DNA of 64,000 nt. It comes from Psychrobacillus psychrotolerans. Lineage in GTDB: Bacteria; Bacillota; Bacilli; Bacillales_A; Planococcaceae. The notes under the pieces were generated by a model. That model saw nothing but the letters and a program-made list of their open reading frames with translations. It was not told the origin of the DNA and searched no databases. This document shows, piece by piece, positions 17,195-25,514 of this stretch. Positions within the stretch are counted from its first letter, which is position 1; each line of letters starts with the position of its first letter. A program made the position numbers and the translations under genes. The DNA lies in NCBI RefSeq assembly GCF_900115805.1, contig NZ_FOXU01000004.1, positions 1 through 64,000 on the forward strand, given 5' to 3'.

Positions 17195-18769
17195 ATGAAA
17201 AGAAGGTCATTTGTATTTTTTACAATGTTGCTTATTCTCGCGTTAGTCTTATCGGGGTGTAATTGGTGGAATAAATCTGATAGCAATTCTAAAGAGGGAA
17301 GTAATCGAGAAGTCATTGTTGGTTTAGTTTCTGAGCCGGACTCTGTGGATATTCATAGAACTTCATCTACTGGGGAAGCAAATATTCCTTTGTACGATAC
17401 TTTATTAAAACTAGATAATGACGGGAATATTATTCCGAATCTAATTACAGATTACGAAGTGGTAGGTGATGGGAAGGAAGTAATTTTCAATCTAAAGGAA
17501 AATGCAGTATTCCATTCGGGAAAACCAGTAAATGCAGAAGCTGTTAAACTTTCTTTTGAAAGATTAGTAGCATCATCTCCTTTTAGTACAAATGCTGGGG
17601 AAATAGACAACATAGAGGTTTTAAGTGAATTCTCTTTTAAAATAAAGTGGAAAAATCAGTTTGCACCATTTTTTATCAATGCAACGACTCCATTTTTAGC
17701 GCCACTTGATGTTTCTGTCTTGGACGATAAAGGAGAGGGATTTGAGAAAAATCCTAGTGGGTCTGGCCCGCTAAAACTAAAAGAAATTAATAGAGGAGAT
17801 TCACTGGTTTATGAGCCTTATAAGGATTTTGATTGGAAAGGTCAAAAACCTGGATTTGATAGCGTGAAATTTAGGTTTATTCCGGATGAAGAGACAAGAA
17901 TTTTGGAGTTCAAAAAAGGGAATGTGGATGTTTTGTTAAATGTTCCTTATCAATATATTGAAGATCTTGAGAAAGATTCAGAAGTAACGATTAAGAGAGT
18001 CCCTGGAGATGTTTTAAGTTACTTGGGCTGGAATAATAAGCTTCCTATTTTCCAAGATGTGAATGTAAGACAAGCAATTGCACTTGCCATTGATCGAGAT
18101 TCCATTATTGACAATACATTAAATGGTGAGGCACAAGCAGTATTTGGCCCATTACCAAAAGCTGCATTTGGTTACAGTGAGAAAATAGAAACAATGGCTA
18201 CCGACAAATATACGAGGGATACGGGTGCTGCGAAAAAGCTTTTGTCTGAAGCAGGATGGAAAGATATAAATAAAGATGGAGTTGTGATGAAAGATGGTGA
18301 GGAATTTTCAGTAGACTTATGGGTCGATGATGATCCAGCCAATCAGAGAGCTGCTCAAGTAATACAAAGTCAGTTGATGGAAATAGGTATTAAAATAACC
18401 ATCTCTGTCAAAGAGGCTGCAACAATCATCGAACAAACGCCTAATGGAGCACATGAAATGCTACTTTGGAGCTTCGGTTGGCCTGATGCAGATGTATTGA
18501 ATTTCTTACTTTTCGGAAAAGATAAATCCAAAAGATTACACTATGAAAATGAAAAAATATATAGCATTTTGGAAAAAGGTGCGATCGAGATGGATCAAGA
18601 AGCTCGTTTGAAGCTATATGAAAAAGCACAGGAAATGTTAGTGGAAGAGTCTCCGTTTGTGCCGCTCTATGTGAAAGAAAATATTACTGCCATCCGCAAT
18701 TTCGAGAGCTTTGAAATACATCCAATTGAAGGTTCAATAGAGTGGACTAGTGTGAAAGTAAAGGAATAA
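17195..18769 (+). CDS. Peptide/oligopeptide ABC transporter substrate-binding lipoprotein (family 5)
   Basis: Extracellular receptor of a peptide-class importer (524 residues). The lipoprotein signal has lipobox LVLSGC near residue 22. The family 5 pattern follows: VGLVSEPDSVDIHRTSS, LYDTLLKLDNDGNIIPNL, FHSGKPVNAEAVKLSFERL, NPSGSGPLKL and DVNVRQAIALAIDRD. It is the first gene of an operon with two permeases, a beta-lactamase-fold hydrolase and two ATPases. Family 5 includes dipeptide, oligopeptide, nickel and glutathione receptors, and substrate cannot be assigned. The gene is preceded by a GGGGGG-containing ribosome site. Confidence 0.9.
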   Translation: MKRRSFVFFTMLLILALVLSGCNWWNKSDSNSKEGSNREVIVGLVSEPDSVDIHRTSSTGEANIPLYDTLLKLDNDGNIIPNLITDYEVVGDGKEVIFNLKENAVFHSGKPVNAEAVKLSFERLVASSPFSTNAGEIDNIEVLSEFSFKIKWKNQFAPFFINATTPFLAPLDVSVLDDKGEGFEKNPSGSGPLKLKEINRGDSLVYEPYKDFDWKGQKPGFDSVKFRFIPDEETRILEFKKGNVDVLLNVPYQYIEDLEKDSEVTIKRVPGDVLSYLGWNNKLPIFQDVNVRQAIALAIDRDSIIDNTLNGEAQAVFGPLPKAAFGYSEKIETMATDKYTRDTGAAKKLLSEAGWKDINKDGVVMKDGEEFSVDLWVDDDPANQRAAQVIQSQLMEIGIKITISVKEAATIIEQTPNGAHEMLLWSFGWPDADVLNFLLFGKDKSKRLHYENEKIYSILEKGAIEMDQEARLKLYEKAQEMLVEESPFVPLYVKENITAIRNFESFEIHPIEGSIEWTSVKVKE

Positions 18770-18770
18770 G

Positions 18771-18795
18771 GATTTAGATTAGAAATATCTAAATC
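18771..18795 (+). other. Intercistronic stem-loop after the binding-protein gene
   Basis: GATTTAGAT and ATCTAAATC pair perfectly over 9 bp around TAGAAAT, with no T-run. It probably stabilises the upstream mRNA or tunes expression of the downstream permease. Confidence 0.4.
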
Positions 18796-18816
18796 ACATG
18801 GAATGGGGGCGTTTGC

Positions 18817-19737
18817 TTGTCATCCTATTTAGTCAAAAGAATATTCACAATGATGATAACTATACTTGGAGTATCCGTGCTAGTCTTCATGATTATTCAT
18901 TTAATACCTGGAAATCCTATCAATCATATTCTAGGAGATTTTGCTACAGAAGAATCCATTAGGGAATTAGAAATTAGATTAGGGTTAGACCGTTCTATTC
19001 CCGTCCAATATTTTTCCTATATGTTGAATGCCATTCAAGGAGACCTTGGTACTTCTTATATTACAGGTTATACAGTAGTAGAAGAGATATTAAATAGGAT
19101 TCCAATTACTGCACAATTAGCATTGTTTAGCATGGTTTTTGGATCGATAACAGGAATTGTTATTGGTGTTATAGCTGCGGTTAAAAAAAATACGATATAC
19201 GACCAGCTAGCAATGCTTCTTGCTTTAGTTGGAATTTCTGCTCCTGGATTTTGGATCGCTTTGTTCTTAATTCTCTTATTTTCTTATCAATTAAATATCT
19301 TCCCGATTTCCGGGTATAACGGATTTTACTCGCTCGTTCTTCCTTCCATTACTTTAGGGTTAGGTACGGCAGGTAGTATAGCAAGGATGACTAGATCCAG
19401 TATGCTAGATGTTATTAAACAAGATTATATCCGAACTGCAAAAGCAAAAGGAGCAGGGGTATATCGTTTAATTTTCAGACATAGTTTACAAAACGCTTTA
19501 ATACCTGTTGTAACCCTAATCGGAATGCAATTTGGATACTTAATGGCGGGTGCAGTCGTTACGGAGACAGTTTTTGCACTTCCTGGTCTTGGCAGTTTAA
19601 TAGTTTCGGCGATTTCTACTAGAGACATTCCAACGGTTCAAGGCTTGCTGCTATTTATGGCTGCAATGATAATTATTGTAAATTTTGTGGTAGATCTCTT
19701 ATATACAAAATTAGATCCTCGTATTCAATACGAATAA
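18817..19737 (+). CDS. Peptide ABC transporter permease (DppB/OppB type)
   Basis: First membrane subunit of the peptide importer (306 residues). It starts with TTG at 18817, 7 nt after a GGGGG site. It has six hydrophobic segments, beginning with IFTMMITILGVSVLVFMIIH. The DppB-family signature LIPGNPINHILG lies near residue 30, and the EAA-like ATPase contact loop is DYIRTAKAKGAGVYRLIFRH, followed by NALIPVVTLIG. The order SBP, DppB-type, DppC-type, hydrolase, DppD-type, DppF-type matches glutathione/dipeptide-type operons. Confidence 0.92.
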   Translation: MSSYLVKRIFTMMITILGVSVLVFMIIHLIPGNPINHILGDFATEESIRELEIRLGLDRSIPVQYFSYMLNAIQGDLGTSYITGYTVVEEILNRIPITAQLALFSMVFGSITGIVIGVIAAVKKNTIYDQLAMLLALVGISAPGFWIALFLILLFSYQLNIFPISGYNGFYSLVLPSITLGLGTAGSIARMTRSSMLDVIKQDYIRTAKAKGAGVYRLIFRHSLQNALIPVVTLIGMQFGYLMAGAVVTETVFALPGLGSLIVSAISTRDIPTVQGLLLFMAAMIIIVNFVVDLLYTKLDPRIQYE

Positions 19738-19781
19738 CCAACCAAGATTTATTGTATTGCGGTCGTTTGAGAGGAGAGAAT

Positions 19782-20687
19782 ATGCTGAAGTCAATTGAAA
19801 AAAATAATCTTTCATTTGTTGATCCTGATCCTATAGATACTCAATCTAAAACAAACTTATTTTCGAACAATTTTTTTAATAAAATAAAGAAAAATAAAGG
19901 AGCAATCATTGGTTCAGTTATATTACTTTTTTTCATCATAACTTCGGCTTTAGCACCAATTATTGCACCATATCCGGTAAACGAAATGAATTTTGATGAT
20001 AGTTTACAAGGTCCAAGCCTAGAACATTGGTTAGGTACGGATGAATTCGGTAGGGATATTTGGACTAGAATGCTTCATGGTGGCAGAGTTTCTTTACTTA
20101 TGGGGCTATTCGCAGTTACTATTTCGGGTACGATTGGAGTAGTTTTAGGGGTAATTGCTGGATATTACCGCAAACTTGATATATATATCATGCAGTTTAT
20201 AGACATCTTAATGACGTTCCCTTCATTACTTATGGCGATAGCAATTGTTGCTGTTTTAGGAGTAGGCTTAACAAATGCAATGATAGCAGTAGCTATTTCT
20301 GCAGTGCCATCATTTGTTCGTGTAGTAAGAGGTGCTGTGTTGTCAATACGAGAAACAGAGTATATAGAAGCTGCCAGAGCACTCGGAGTGAAAAATTGGA
20401 AGATAATAGGAAGACATATTTTACCTAACGTCATTTCCCCAATCATTATATTAGCAACGTTAGAATTTGGTGGTTCTATATTATCTGCTGCCTCCCTAAG
20501 TTTTCTAGGATTAGGTGCACAACCTCCGAATCCAGAATGGGGTGCACTTGTCTATGTAGGGAAGTCATTCTTAAGCCAAGCGTGGTGGATGACACTGTTT
20601 CCTGGACTTGCCATTATGTTGGTAGTCTTAGGGTTTAATTTATTGGGAGATGGATTAAGGGACGCTTTAGATCCTAAATCAAAATAA
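19782..20687 (+). CDS. Peptide ABC transporter permease (DppC/OppC type)
   Basis: Second membrane subunit (about 301 residues). The frame is open from a TTG at 19752, but ATG 19782 follows GAGGAG at good spacing and gives the usual N-terminus. It contains the OppC_N segment (NKGAIIGSVILLFFIITSAL), the motif HWLGTDEFGRDIWTRMLHGG, a DppC-type EAA loop (TEYIEAARALGVKNWKIIGR, then HILPN) and the closing motif NLLGDGLRDALDPK. It lies 44 bp after the DppB-type gene. Confidence 0.93.
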   Translation: MLKSIEKNNLSFVDPDPIDTQSKTNLFSNNFFNKIKKNKGAIIGSVILLFFIITSALAPIIAPYPVNEMNFDDSLQGPSLEHWLGTDEFGRDIWTRMLHGGRVSLLMGLFAVTISGTIGVVLGVIAGYYRKLDIYIMQFIDILMTFPSLLMAIAIVAVLGVGLTNAMIAVAISAVPSFVRVVRGAVLSIRETEYIEAARALGVKNWKIIGRHILPNVISPIIILATLEFGGSILSAASLSFLGLGAQPPNPEWGALVYVGKSFLSQAWWMTLFPGLAIMLVVLGFNLLGDGLRDALDPKSK

Positions 20688-20705
20688 GCATAGGGGTGTT
20701 TTCGG

Positions 20706-21599
20706 ATGAATTTACAACAGAAAATAGAGTCATATATTGATACCGTAGACGCTACATTTGGCATATATATTAAACACTTAGGGACGAACGAGGAAGTAAA
20801 TATCAAAGAGCATCAACTTTTCCAAATGGCTAGTGTAGTAAAGGTCCCTATTTTAGTTACTTTATATGAAAAAGTTTATAAAGGTGAAATAGATTTGCAA
20901 CAACGTATAAAGTTAGTAGAAGAAGATTATGTACCGGGCTCAGGAGTATTCCAAGAAATGGAGTATGGAATAGAGCCTACAATAAAAGATTTAGCTACTA
21001 TGATGATTATTGTGAGTGATAATTTAGCTGCCGATAAAGTACTGAGTATCCTTGGTGGAACGCATCAAGTAGAGGAAAAGATGCATCAACTTGGCTTAAG
21101 TAATATATACACGAAGCATACTATTTGGGATCTTCTCAGTTTAAGTGCGGGTATCCCCTCACAGCCGTATAGTTTAAAACTCTTTGATGAAATTATAAGA
21201 CGTCTGATAGATGGCGAGTATGATTGGAATAGTATAGTTTTTCAGGAAAGTACAGAAAACAATGTAAGTTCTGCCAAAGATATGAGTCTATTATTAGAAA
21301 AAATTGCTTTAGGAGATATCGTATCGGAAGAATGTTCAAGAGAAATTCGTGAAATTCTATTTAAACAGCATTTTCAACAGCGTATCGGGGGTTTACTTCC
21401 AAGAAATAAAAAAGTGGCAAACAAAACAGGTAGCCTAGGAACAATGTTCAATGATACGGGCATCGTTTATCTACCTGATAATAAAGGAGAATTCGTCATT
21501 ACTGTATACTCTGTTGGCAACTCATTGGAGTACAAGGGAGATGAACCAATTGCTCGAATCGCTGAAATAGCCTATCAACATTTTATGAAAGCGGAGTAA
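20706..21599 (+). CDS. Cytoplasmic serine hydrolase of the class A beta-lactamase fold
   Basis: A 297-residue member of the penicillin-recognising enzyme superfamily. All three active-site elements are visible: S43-V-V-K46, S104-D105-N106 and K240-T241-G242. There is no signal peptide, so unlike secreted beta-lactamases it should act inside the cell. Its place between the permease genes and the ATPase genes of a peptide importer suggests it processes the imported compound, for example a D-amino-acid-containing or muropeptide-like substrate. That role is inferred. The spacing (18 bp after the DppC gene, 38 bp before the DppD gene) supports co-transcription. Confidence 0.8.
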   Translation: MNLQQKIESYIDTVDATFGIYIKHLGTNEEVNIKEHQLFQMASVVKVPILVTLYEKVYKGEIDLQQRIKLVEEDYVPGSGVFQEMEYGIEPTIKDLATMMIIVSDNLAADKVLSILGGTHQVEEKMHQLGLSNIYTKHTIWDLLSLSAGIPSQPYSLKLFDEIIRRLIDGEYDWNSIVFQESTENNVSSAKDMSLLLEKIALGDIVSEECSREIREILFKQHFQQRIGGLLPRNKKVANKTGSLGTMFNDTGIVYLPDNKGEFVITVYSVGNSLEYKGDEPIARIAEIAYQHFMKAE

Positions 21600-21637
21600 A
21601 CGGACTGGTTGCATCTACTATGTGAGGAGGTAGATCA

Positions 21638-22624
21638 TTGACATCTGAATTATTAAAAATAGAGAATTTTCAAATTTCCTTCAAAGATGATGAAGCAGGT
21701 ACAATCTCAGCAGTTAAGGATCTGTCCTTTCATATTAATGAGGGAGAGACAGTAGGGTTGGTTGGTGAGTCAGGGTGTGGAAAGAGTGTAACGGCCCTTT
21801 CTATCATGCGACTAATCGAGAAGAATGCAAGCTTTACAGAAGGAAAAACCGTATTTGAAGGGGAGGATATAAACTTATTTTCCGAAAAAGAGATGCAATC
21901 TATCCGGGGAAATAAAATATCAATGATCTTCCAAGAGCCTATGACTTCCTTAAATCCGGTGCATAAAATTGGGAAGCAAATTGGAGAGGTTCTTCATTTG
22001 CACGGATTTGCAAATAAAACAAATAGTATAGAAAAAACTATCGAAATACTGAAAAAAGTTGGAATTCCTCGTGCAGAAAGTATAGTGAATGACTATCCTC
22101 ATCAGTTATCCGGAGGAATGAGGCAGAGAGTAATGATTGCGATGGCTATGGCTTGTAATCCCAAACTGCTTATTGCAGACGAACCAACCACGGCACTCGA
22201 TGTAACTATACAAGCGCAAATATTGGATTTAATGAATATATTGCAGGAAGAATATAATACTGCAATCTTATTAATTACCCATGATTTAGGTGTAATTTCA
22301 GAGATGGCTGATAGAGTGATTGTCATGTACTATGGGCAAATTGTGGAGCAGGCAGATGTACGAACTCTTTTTAAACAACCAAAGCATCCTTATACGATTG
22401 GTTTGTTAAATTCTGTTCCTAATATCGATAGTGAAAATGAGTCGAGATTAACTCCCATTGATGGTAACGTACCAAATCTAGGAGTGATTAAATCGGGATG
22501 TCCGTTTCGAGCCCGCTGCCAACATGCTCATGCAAAATGTCATGAGGAAAACCCACCTCTATTTAAACATGAATCTCAATACGTTAGATGCTGGTTGTAT
22601 GACGAGCAAGGAGGAATTGTATGA
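21638..22624 (+). CDS. Peptide ABC transporter ATP-binding protein (DppD/OppD type)
   Basis: First ATPase of the importer (328 residues). It starts with TTG at 21638 after GGAGG. Walker A is GESGCGKSV, the signature LSGGMRQRVMIAMAM, Walker B LLIADEPTTALDVT, and the switch region LLITHDLGVISEMADR. The C-terminal oligopeptide-transporter extension has cysteines in CPFRARCQHAHAKC, the iron-sulfur-type cysteine cluster seen in many OppD/DppD proteins. Its last four bases overlap the next gene (ATGA). Confidence 0.93.
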   Translation: MTSELLKIENFQISFKDDEAGTISAVKDLSFHINEGETVGLVGESGCGKSVTALSIMRLIEKNASFTEGKTVFEGEDINLFSEKEMQSIRGNKISMIFQEPMTSLNPVHKIGKQIGEVLHLHGFANKTNSIEKTIEILKKVGIPRAESIVNDYPHQLSGGMRQRVMIAMAMACNPKLLIADEPTTALDVTIQAQILDLMNILQEEYNTAILLITHDLGVISEMADRVIVMYYGQIVEQADVRTLFKQPKHPYTIGLLNSVPNIDSENESRLTPIDGNVPNLGVIKSGCPFRARCQHAHAKCHEENPPLFKHESQYVRCWLYDEQGGIV

Positions 22625-23616
22625 ATCAGCCATTGCTTAGTGTGAAGGATTTAAAAACACACTTTCCTGTAAAGAAGAAACTATTTAATAAAGGAAGTCA
22701 CTCTATAAGGGCCGTTGACGGTATAAGCTTTCATGTAAATAAAGGAGAAACGCTTGGAATAGTAGGGGAAAGCGGATGCGGGAAATCAACAATGGGAAGA
22801 AGTATTCTTCGTTTAATTGAACCAACAGAGGGTTCGATTGTGTTCGAAGGTCGTGAAGTCACAACCTTAGATCAGACAAATTTAAGGAAACTACGAAGCA
22901 AAATGCAAATCGTTTTTCAAGATCCCTACGCTTCACTTAATCCTAAAATGACTGTAGGAGCTATTCTAGGCGAAGCACTTTCAACACATCAGCTAGGACA
23001 AAGTGCTAAAGAAAGAAAAAAGAAGGTCGAGAATTTGCTATTAAAAGTTGGCTTGAGTCATACCCATATTGGGCGCTACCCACATGAGTTTAGTGGTGGA
23101 CAAAGGCAGCGAATTGGAATAGCAAGGGCTATAGCAGTAAACCCCTCATTAATTATTGCGGATGAACCAGTTTCCGCGTTAGATGTATCAGTACAAGCAC
23201 AGGTATTAAATTTATTTCAAGATTTAAAAGAAACATTGGGATTAACCTATATTTTCATTGCACATGACTTGAGTGTTGTTAAACATGTAAGCGATAGAAT
23301 AGGGGTTATGTATTTAGGGAAAATTGTAGAGTTATCCGATAAAAGACAATTATTTCAAAAACCCCTGCATCCTTATACACAGGCACTTATGTCTGCAGTT
23401 CCTTCACTCGATCCCGATATAAAAAAGAACCGAATTATTTTAACAGGCGATGTTCCGAGTGCCTCCAATCCACCAACTGGATGTTCATTTCACACACGGT
23501 GCAGATTTAAAAAAAATGTATGTGAAAGTGTAGCGCCACGTGAAATTGAAGTAAGTTCAGGTAGGTTTGTGAATTGCCATATGTATGATAATGAATATAA
23601 GAGAGATTTTAATTGA
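22621..23616 (+). CDS. Peptide ABC transporter ATP-binding protein (DppF/OppF type)
   Basis: Second ATPase (331 residues), translationally coupled to the first by the ATGA overlap. Walker A is GESGCGKST, the signature FSGGQRQRIGIARAI, Walker B LIIADEPVSALDVS, and the switch region FIAHDLSVVKHVSDR. The C-terminal extension has CSFHTRCRFKKNVC, again a four-cysteine cluster. It ends the operon. A REPIN-like palindrome begins 4 nt after the stop and probably serves as terminator, since no other one is present. Confidence 0.93.
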   Translation: MNQPLLSVKDLKTHFPVKKKLFNKGSHSIRAVDGISFHVNKGETLGIVGESGCGKSTMGRSILRLIEPTEGSIVFEGREVTTLDQTNLRKLRSKMQIVFQDPYASLNPKMTVGAILGEALSTHQLGQSAKERKKKVENLLLKVGLSHTHIGRYPHEFSGGQRQRIGIARAIAVNPSLIIADEPVSALDVSVQAQVLNLFQDLKETLGLTYIFIAHDLSVVKHVSDRIGVMYLGKIVELSDKRQLFQKPLHPYTQALMSAVPSLDPDIKKNRIILTGDVPSASNPPTGCSFHTRCRFKKNVCESVAPREIEVSSGRFVNCHMYDNEYKRDFN

Positions 23617-23620
23617 TTTC

Positions 23621-23665
23621 GTCCCTGTGTAAGATACAATTCTGAATTGTATCTTACACAGGGAC
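23621..23665. repeat. 45-bp palindrome (REPIN-like), copy 3
   Basis: Perfect 22-nt arms around a central T, beginning 4 nt after the stop codon of the last peptide-transporter gene and followed by CTTTT. Confidence 0.92.
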
Positions 23666-23736
23666 CTTTTAGGGAATACCGAAAATACAACAGCATATGA
23701 TATGGGAGGGGTAAAAGAATTATAGGAGGAATATAA

Positions 23737-25284
23737 CTGTTTTGTGCTTCATGTGGTTCAAGAATAGATAATGGAGCAAAGTTTTGCTCAATATGTGGTA
23801 AAGGGATTGAAGCAAAAAGCGAAGCGGTAGAATCTACTTCTAACAAGAAGAGGAGTAGAACTAAACCTAAACCTAAACCTAAACCTAAACCTAAACCTAA
23901 ACCTAAACCTAAACCTAAACCTAAACCTAAACCTAAACCTGACATTGATAATGAATTACTTAGATTATTTATAGGTGAAAAAAAGCAACACTATTACATA
24001 CGAAGATGGTCAAAAGGTTTAAATACGTGGAACTGGGTAGCTTTTTTCTTTCCACTTTTTTGGTTTGGTTATAGAAAAATGTATAAGCCAATATTCTCGA
24101 TTGTAGGAGTTATTATAGTAATAAACCTCTTAGTTACTGTATTAGGAATAGACGAGGTTATTTTTAATGCAGTGATGAAGTTTGCTGTTTCATTTACTGT
24201 TGGAATTACCGGTAATAATTTTTATCGTCGCCATGCATTAAAAAGAATTCGTGAAATGTCAGAAAGTAATATTAGTGATGTAGAGTTATTAAAAAACGAA
24301 ATTCAGTTGCAAGGTGGAACTAGTTGGAAAGGTGCTTTGGGATCTTTCGTATTGGTAGGAATTTCTTTACTAATAGTAATGACCATGCTCAAATTTGTCC
24401 CATCTATAAACCAAGTAACAGAATTAGAGCTAGATTCAAATATTGAATCCGAGATTATTCAAGTGCTTGAAGGTAATATACTAGCACTTGAAAACGAGAA
24501 TATGGATGAGTATATGTCTAAGGTGTATACACATGCTGAGCAAACAACTTTTGCGGAAATAAAAAAAATGCTAAGTGACATATTTGAGGATTTTGACTTA
24601 GCATATGAACTTAGGGATTTTGAGTTTTTATCAATTTCAGAACAAGAAGTCAAAGTACGTGTAACTCAAATAACAACTCTTGTAGAAGGAGAAAACTTCC
24701 GAGATAACGAGTCCATATTCATCCATACACTGAAACCTCAAAAAGAAGAGTGGAAGTTTTTTGACAGTGAAGTAGAGTCCATAAAGTATTTGGCCGAAGA
24801 TCAATCCCTAGTATCAAATGCTGAGACTATCCCTAATTATTCTTCCTATATTCCTACATTAAAAGCACCTAGCATGTTTGATTTTTTTATTGAGGATAAA
24901 ATCGACGTAAATAATGATGGAATCTTAGAAACAATTTCTTTTAGGGGTGGGGCAATAGGAGGTAGCAGTTACTTAAATGAAAATGTAGAAATAGTAGTAG
25001 AATTTGATGGACTTGAAATAACGCCACTAACACTTTCTGCAGAGAATGCGCCAATTCTTTACTTTTATGATATTAACCAAGATGGTTGGATGGAGATTTT
25101 CTTTGAGACCGGTGCCCGTATAATAGGAACGGAAATGTACGAATTCACACCAGACGGATTAGCAAAGGTTACCACCTTAAATGGTTCTGTAGAGAAGTTT
25201 ACTCCATATGAGATAATCACAAGCGAATATAATTACGTATTTGATAAGTCTTTAATAGTGAATCCTTGGATTGTCCCTGTGTAA
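23737..25284 (+). CDS. Zinc-ribbon membrane protein with a Lys-Pro repeat, apparent CTG start
   Basis: A 515-residue protein whose true 5' end lies well upstream of the first ATG (24079). AGGAGG at 23725-23730 is followed 6 nt later by CTG (23737), then FCASCGSRIDNGAKFCSICG, the two-CxxC zinc ribbon that normally follows an initiating Met. TAA lies in frame directly before CTG, so nothing longer is possible. Residues 43-68 are 13 Lys-Pro pairs. A DUF2628-like region follows (RRWSKGLNTWNWVAFFFPLF) with membrane segments, another transmembrane helix near 215-235 (FVLVGISLLIVMTMLKF), and an extracytoplasmic tail with Asp-rich DVNNDG and DINQDG (FG-GAP-like) motifs. The stop codon is provided by the palindrome at 25273. 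Confidence 0.7.
   Translation: MFCASCGSRIDNGAKFCSICGKGIEAKSEAVESTSNKKRSRTKPKPKPKPKPKPKPKPKPKPKPKPKPDIDNELLRLFIGEKKQHYYIRRWSKGLNTWNWVAFFFPLFWFGYRKMYKPIFSIVGVIIVINLLVTVLGIDEVIFNAVMKFAVSFTVGITGNNFYRRHALKRIREMSESNISDVELLKNEIQLQGGTSWKGALGSFVLVGISLLIVMTMLKFVPSINQVTELELDSNIESEIIQVLEGNILALENENMDEYMSKVYTHAEQTTFAEIKKMLSDIFEDFDLAYELRDFEFLSISEQEVKVRVTQITTLVEGENFRDNESIFIHTLKPQKEEWKFFDSEVESIKYLAEDQSLVSNAETIPNYSSYIPTLKAPSMFDFFIEDKIDVNNDGILETISFRGGAIGGSSYLNENVEIVVEFDGLEITPLTLSAENAPILYFYDINQDGWMEIFFETGARIIGTEMYEFTPDGLAKVTTLNGSVEKFTPYEIITSEYNYVFDKSLIVNPWIVPV
23863..23940. repeat. Hexanucleotide microsatellite, 13 copies of AAACCT
   Basis: Thirteen perfect AAACCT units encoding (Lys-Pro)13 within the zinc-ribbon membrane protein. 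Copy-number change would keep frame and only alter the length of the stiff linker. Confidence 0.97.
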
Positions 25285-25317
25285 GATACAATTCCGAATT
25301 GTATCTTACACAGGGAC
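25273..25317. repeat. 45-bp palindrome (REPIN-like), copy 4, forming a gene's stop codon
   Basis: Perfect 22-nt arms around C. Its first 12 nt (GTCCCTGTGTAA) encode Val-Pro-Val-stop and end the gene at 23737-25284. It is followed by CTTTTTTG. Confidence 0.93.
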
Positions 25318-25514
25318 CTTTTTTGCGTGGACATGTCATAGCCACCAAGACTAGCACATATAGTAGAAATGATATTACATCATGATAGCGACTTTATAAC
25401 TAACTATTTTCATAGGAAGGAAGCGGTTTTTATAAAAAAGCATTAGCGGTATGTAGCAAAATTTATAGTTAGGCTCGTCAACTAAATCACGCTTTGGAAA
25501 AGGGGAAATTTGTA

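Noticed and set aside
23863-23940. Telomere-like CCTAAA repeats
   Set aside because: They are in frame inside a gene and encode Lys-Pro, in the middle of continuous chromosomal sequence. No link to a DNA end.
23490-23945. Minus-strand ORF with a (Gly-Leu) repeat
   Set aside because: It is the reverse of the AAACCT microsatellite, overlaps the end of the DppF gene and palindrome copy 3, and has no start signals.
24079-25284. Start of the zinc-ribbon membrane protein at ATG 24079
   Set aside because: No ribosome site precedes this ATG, and the upstream frame encodes a full zinc ribbon directly after a perfect AGGAGG.
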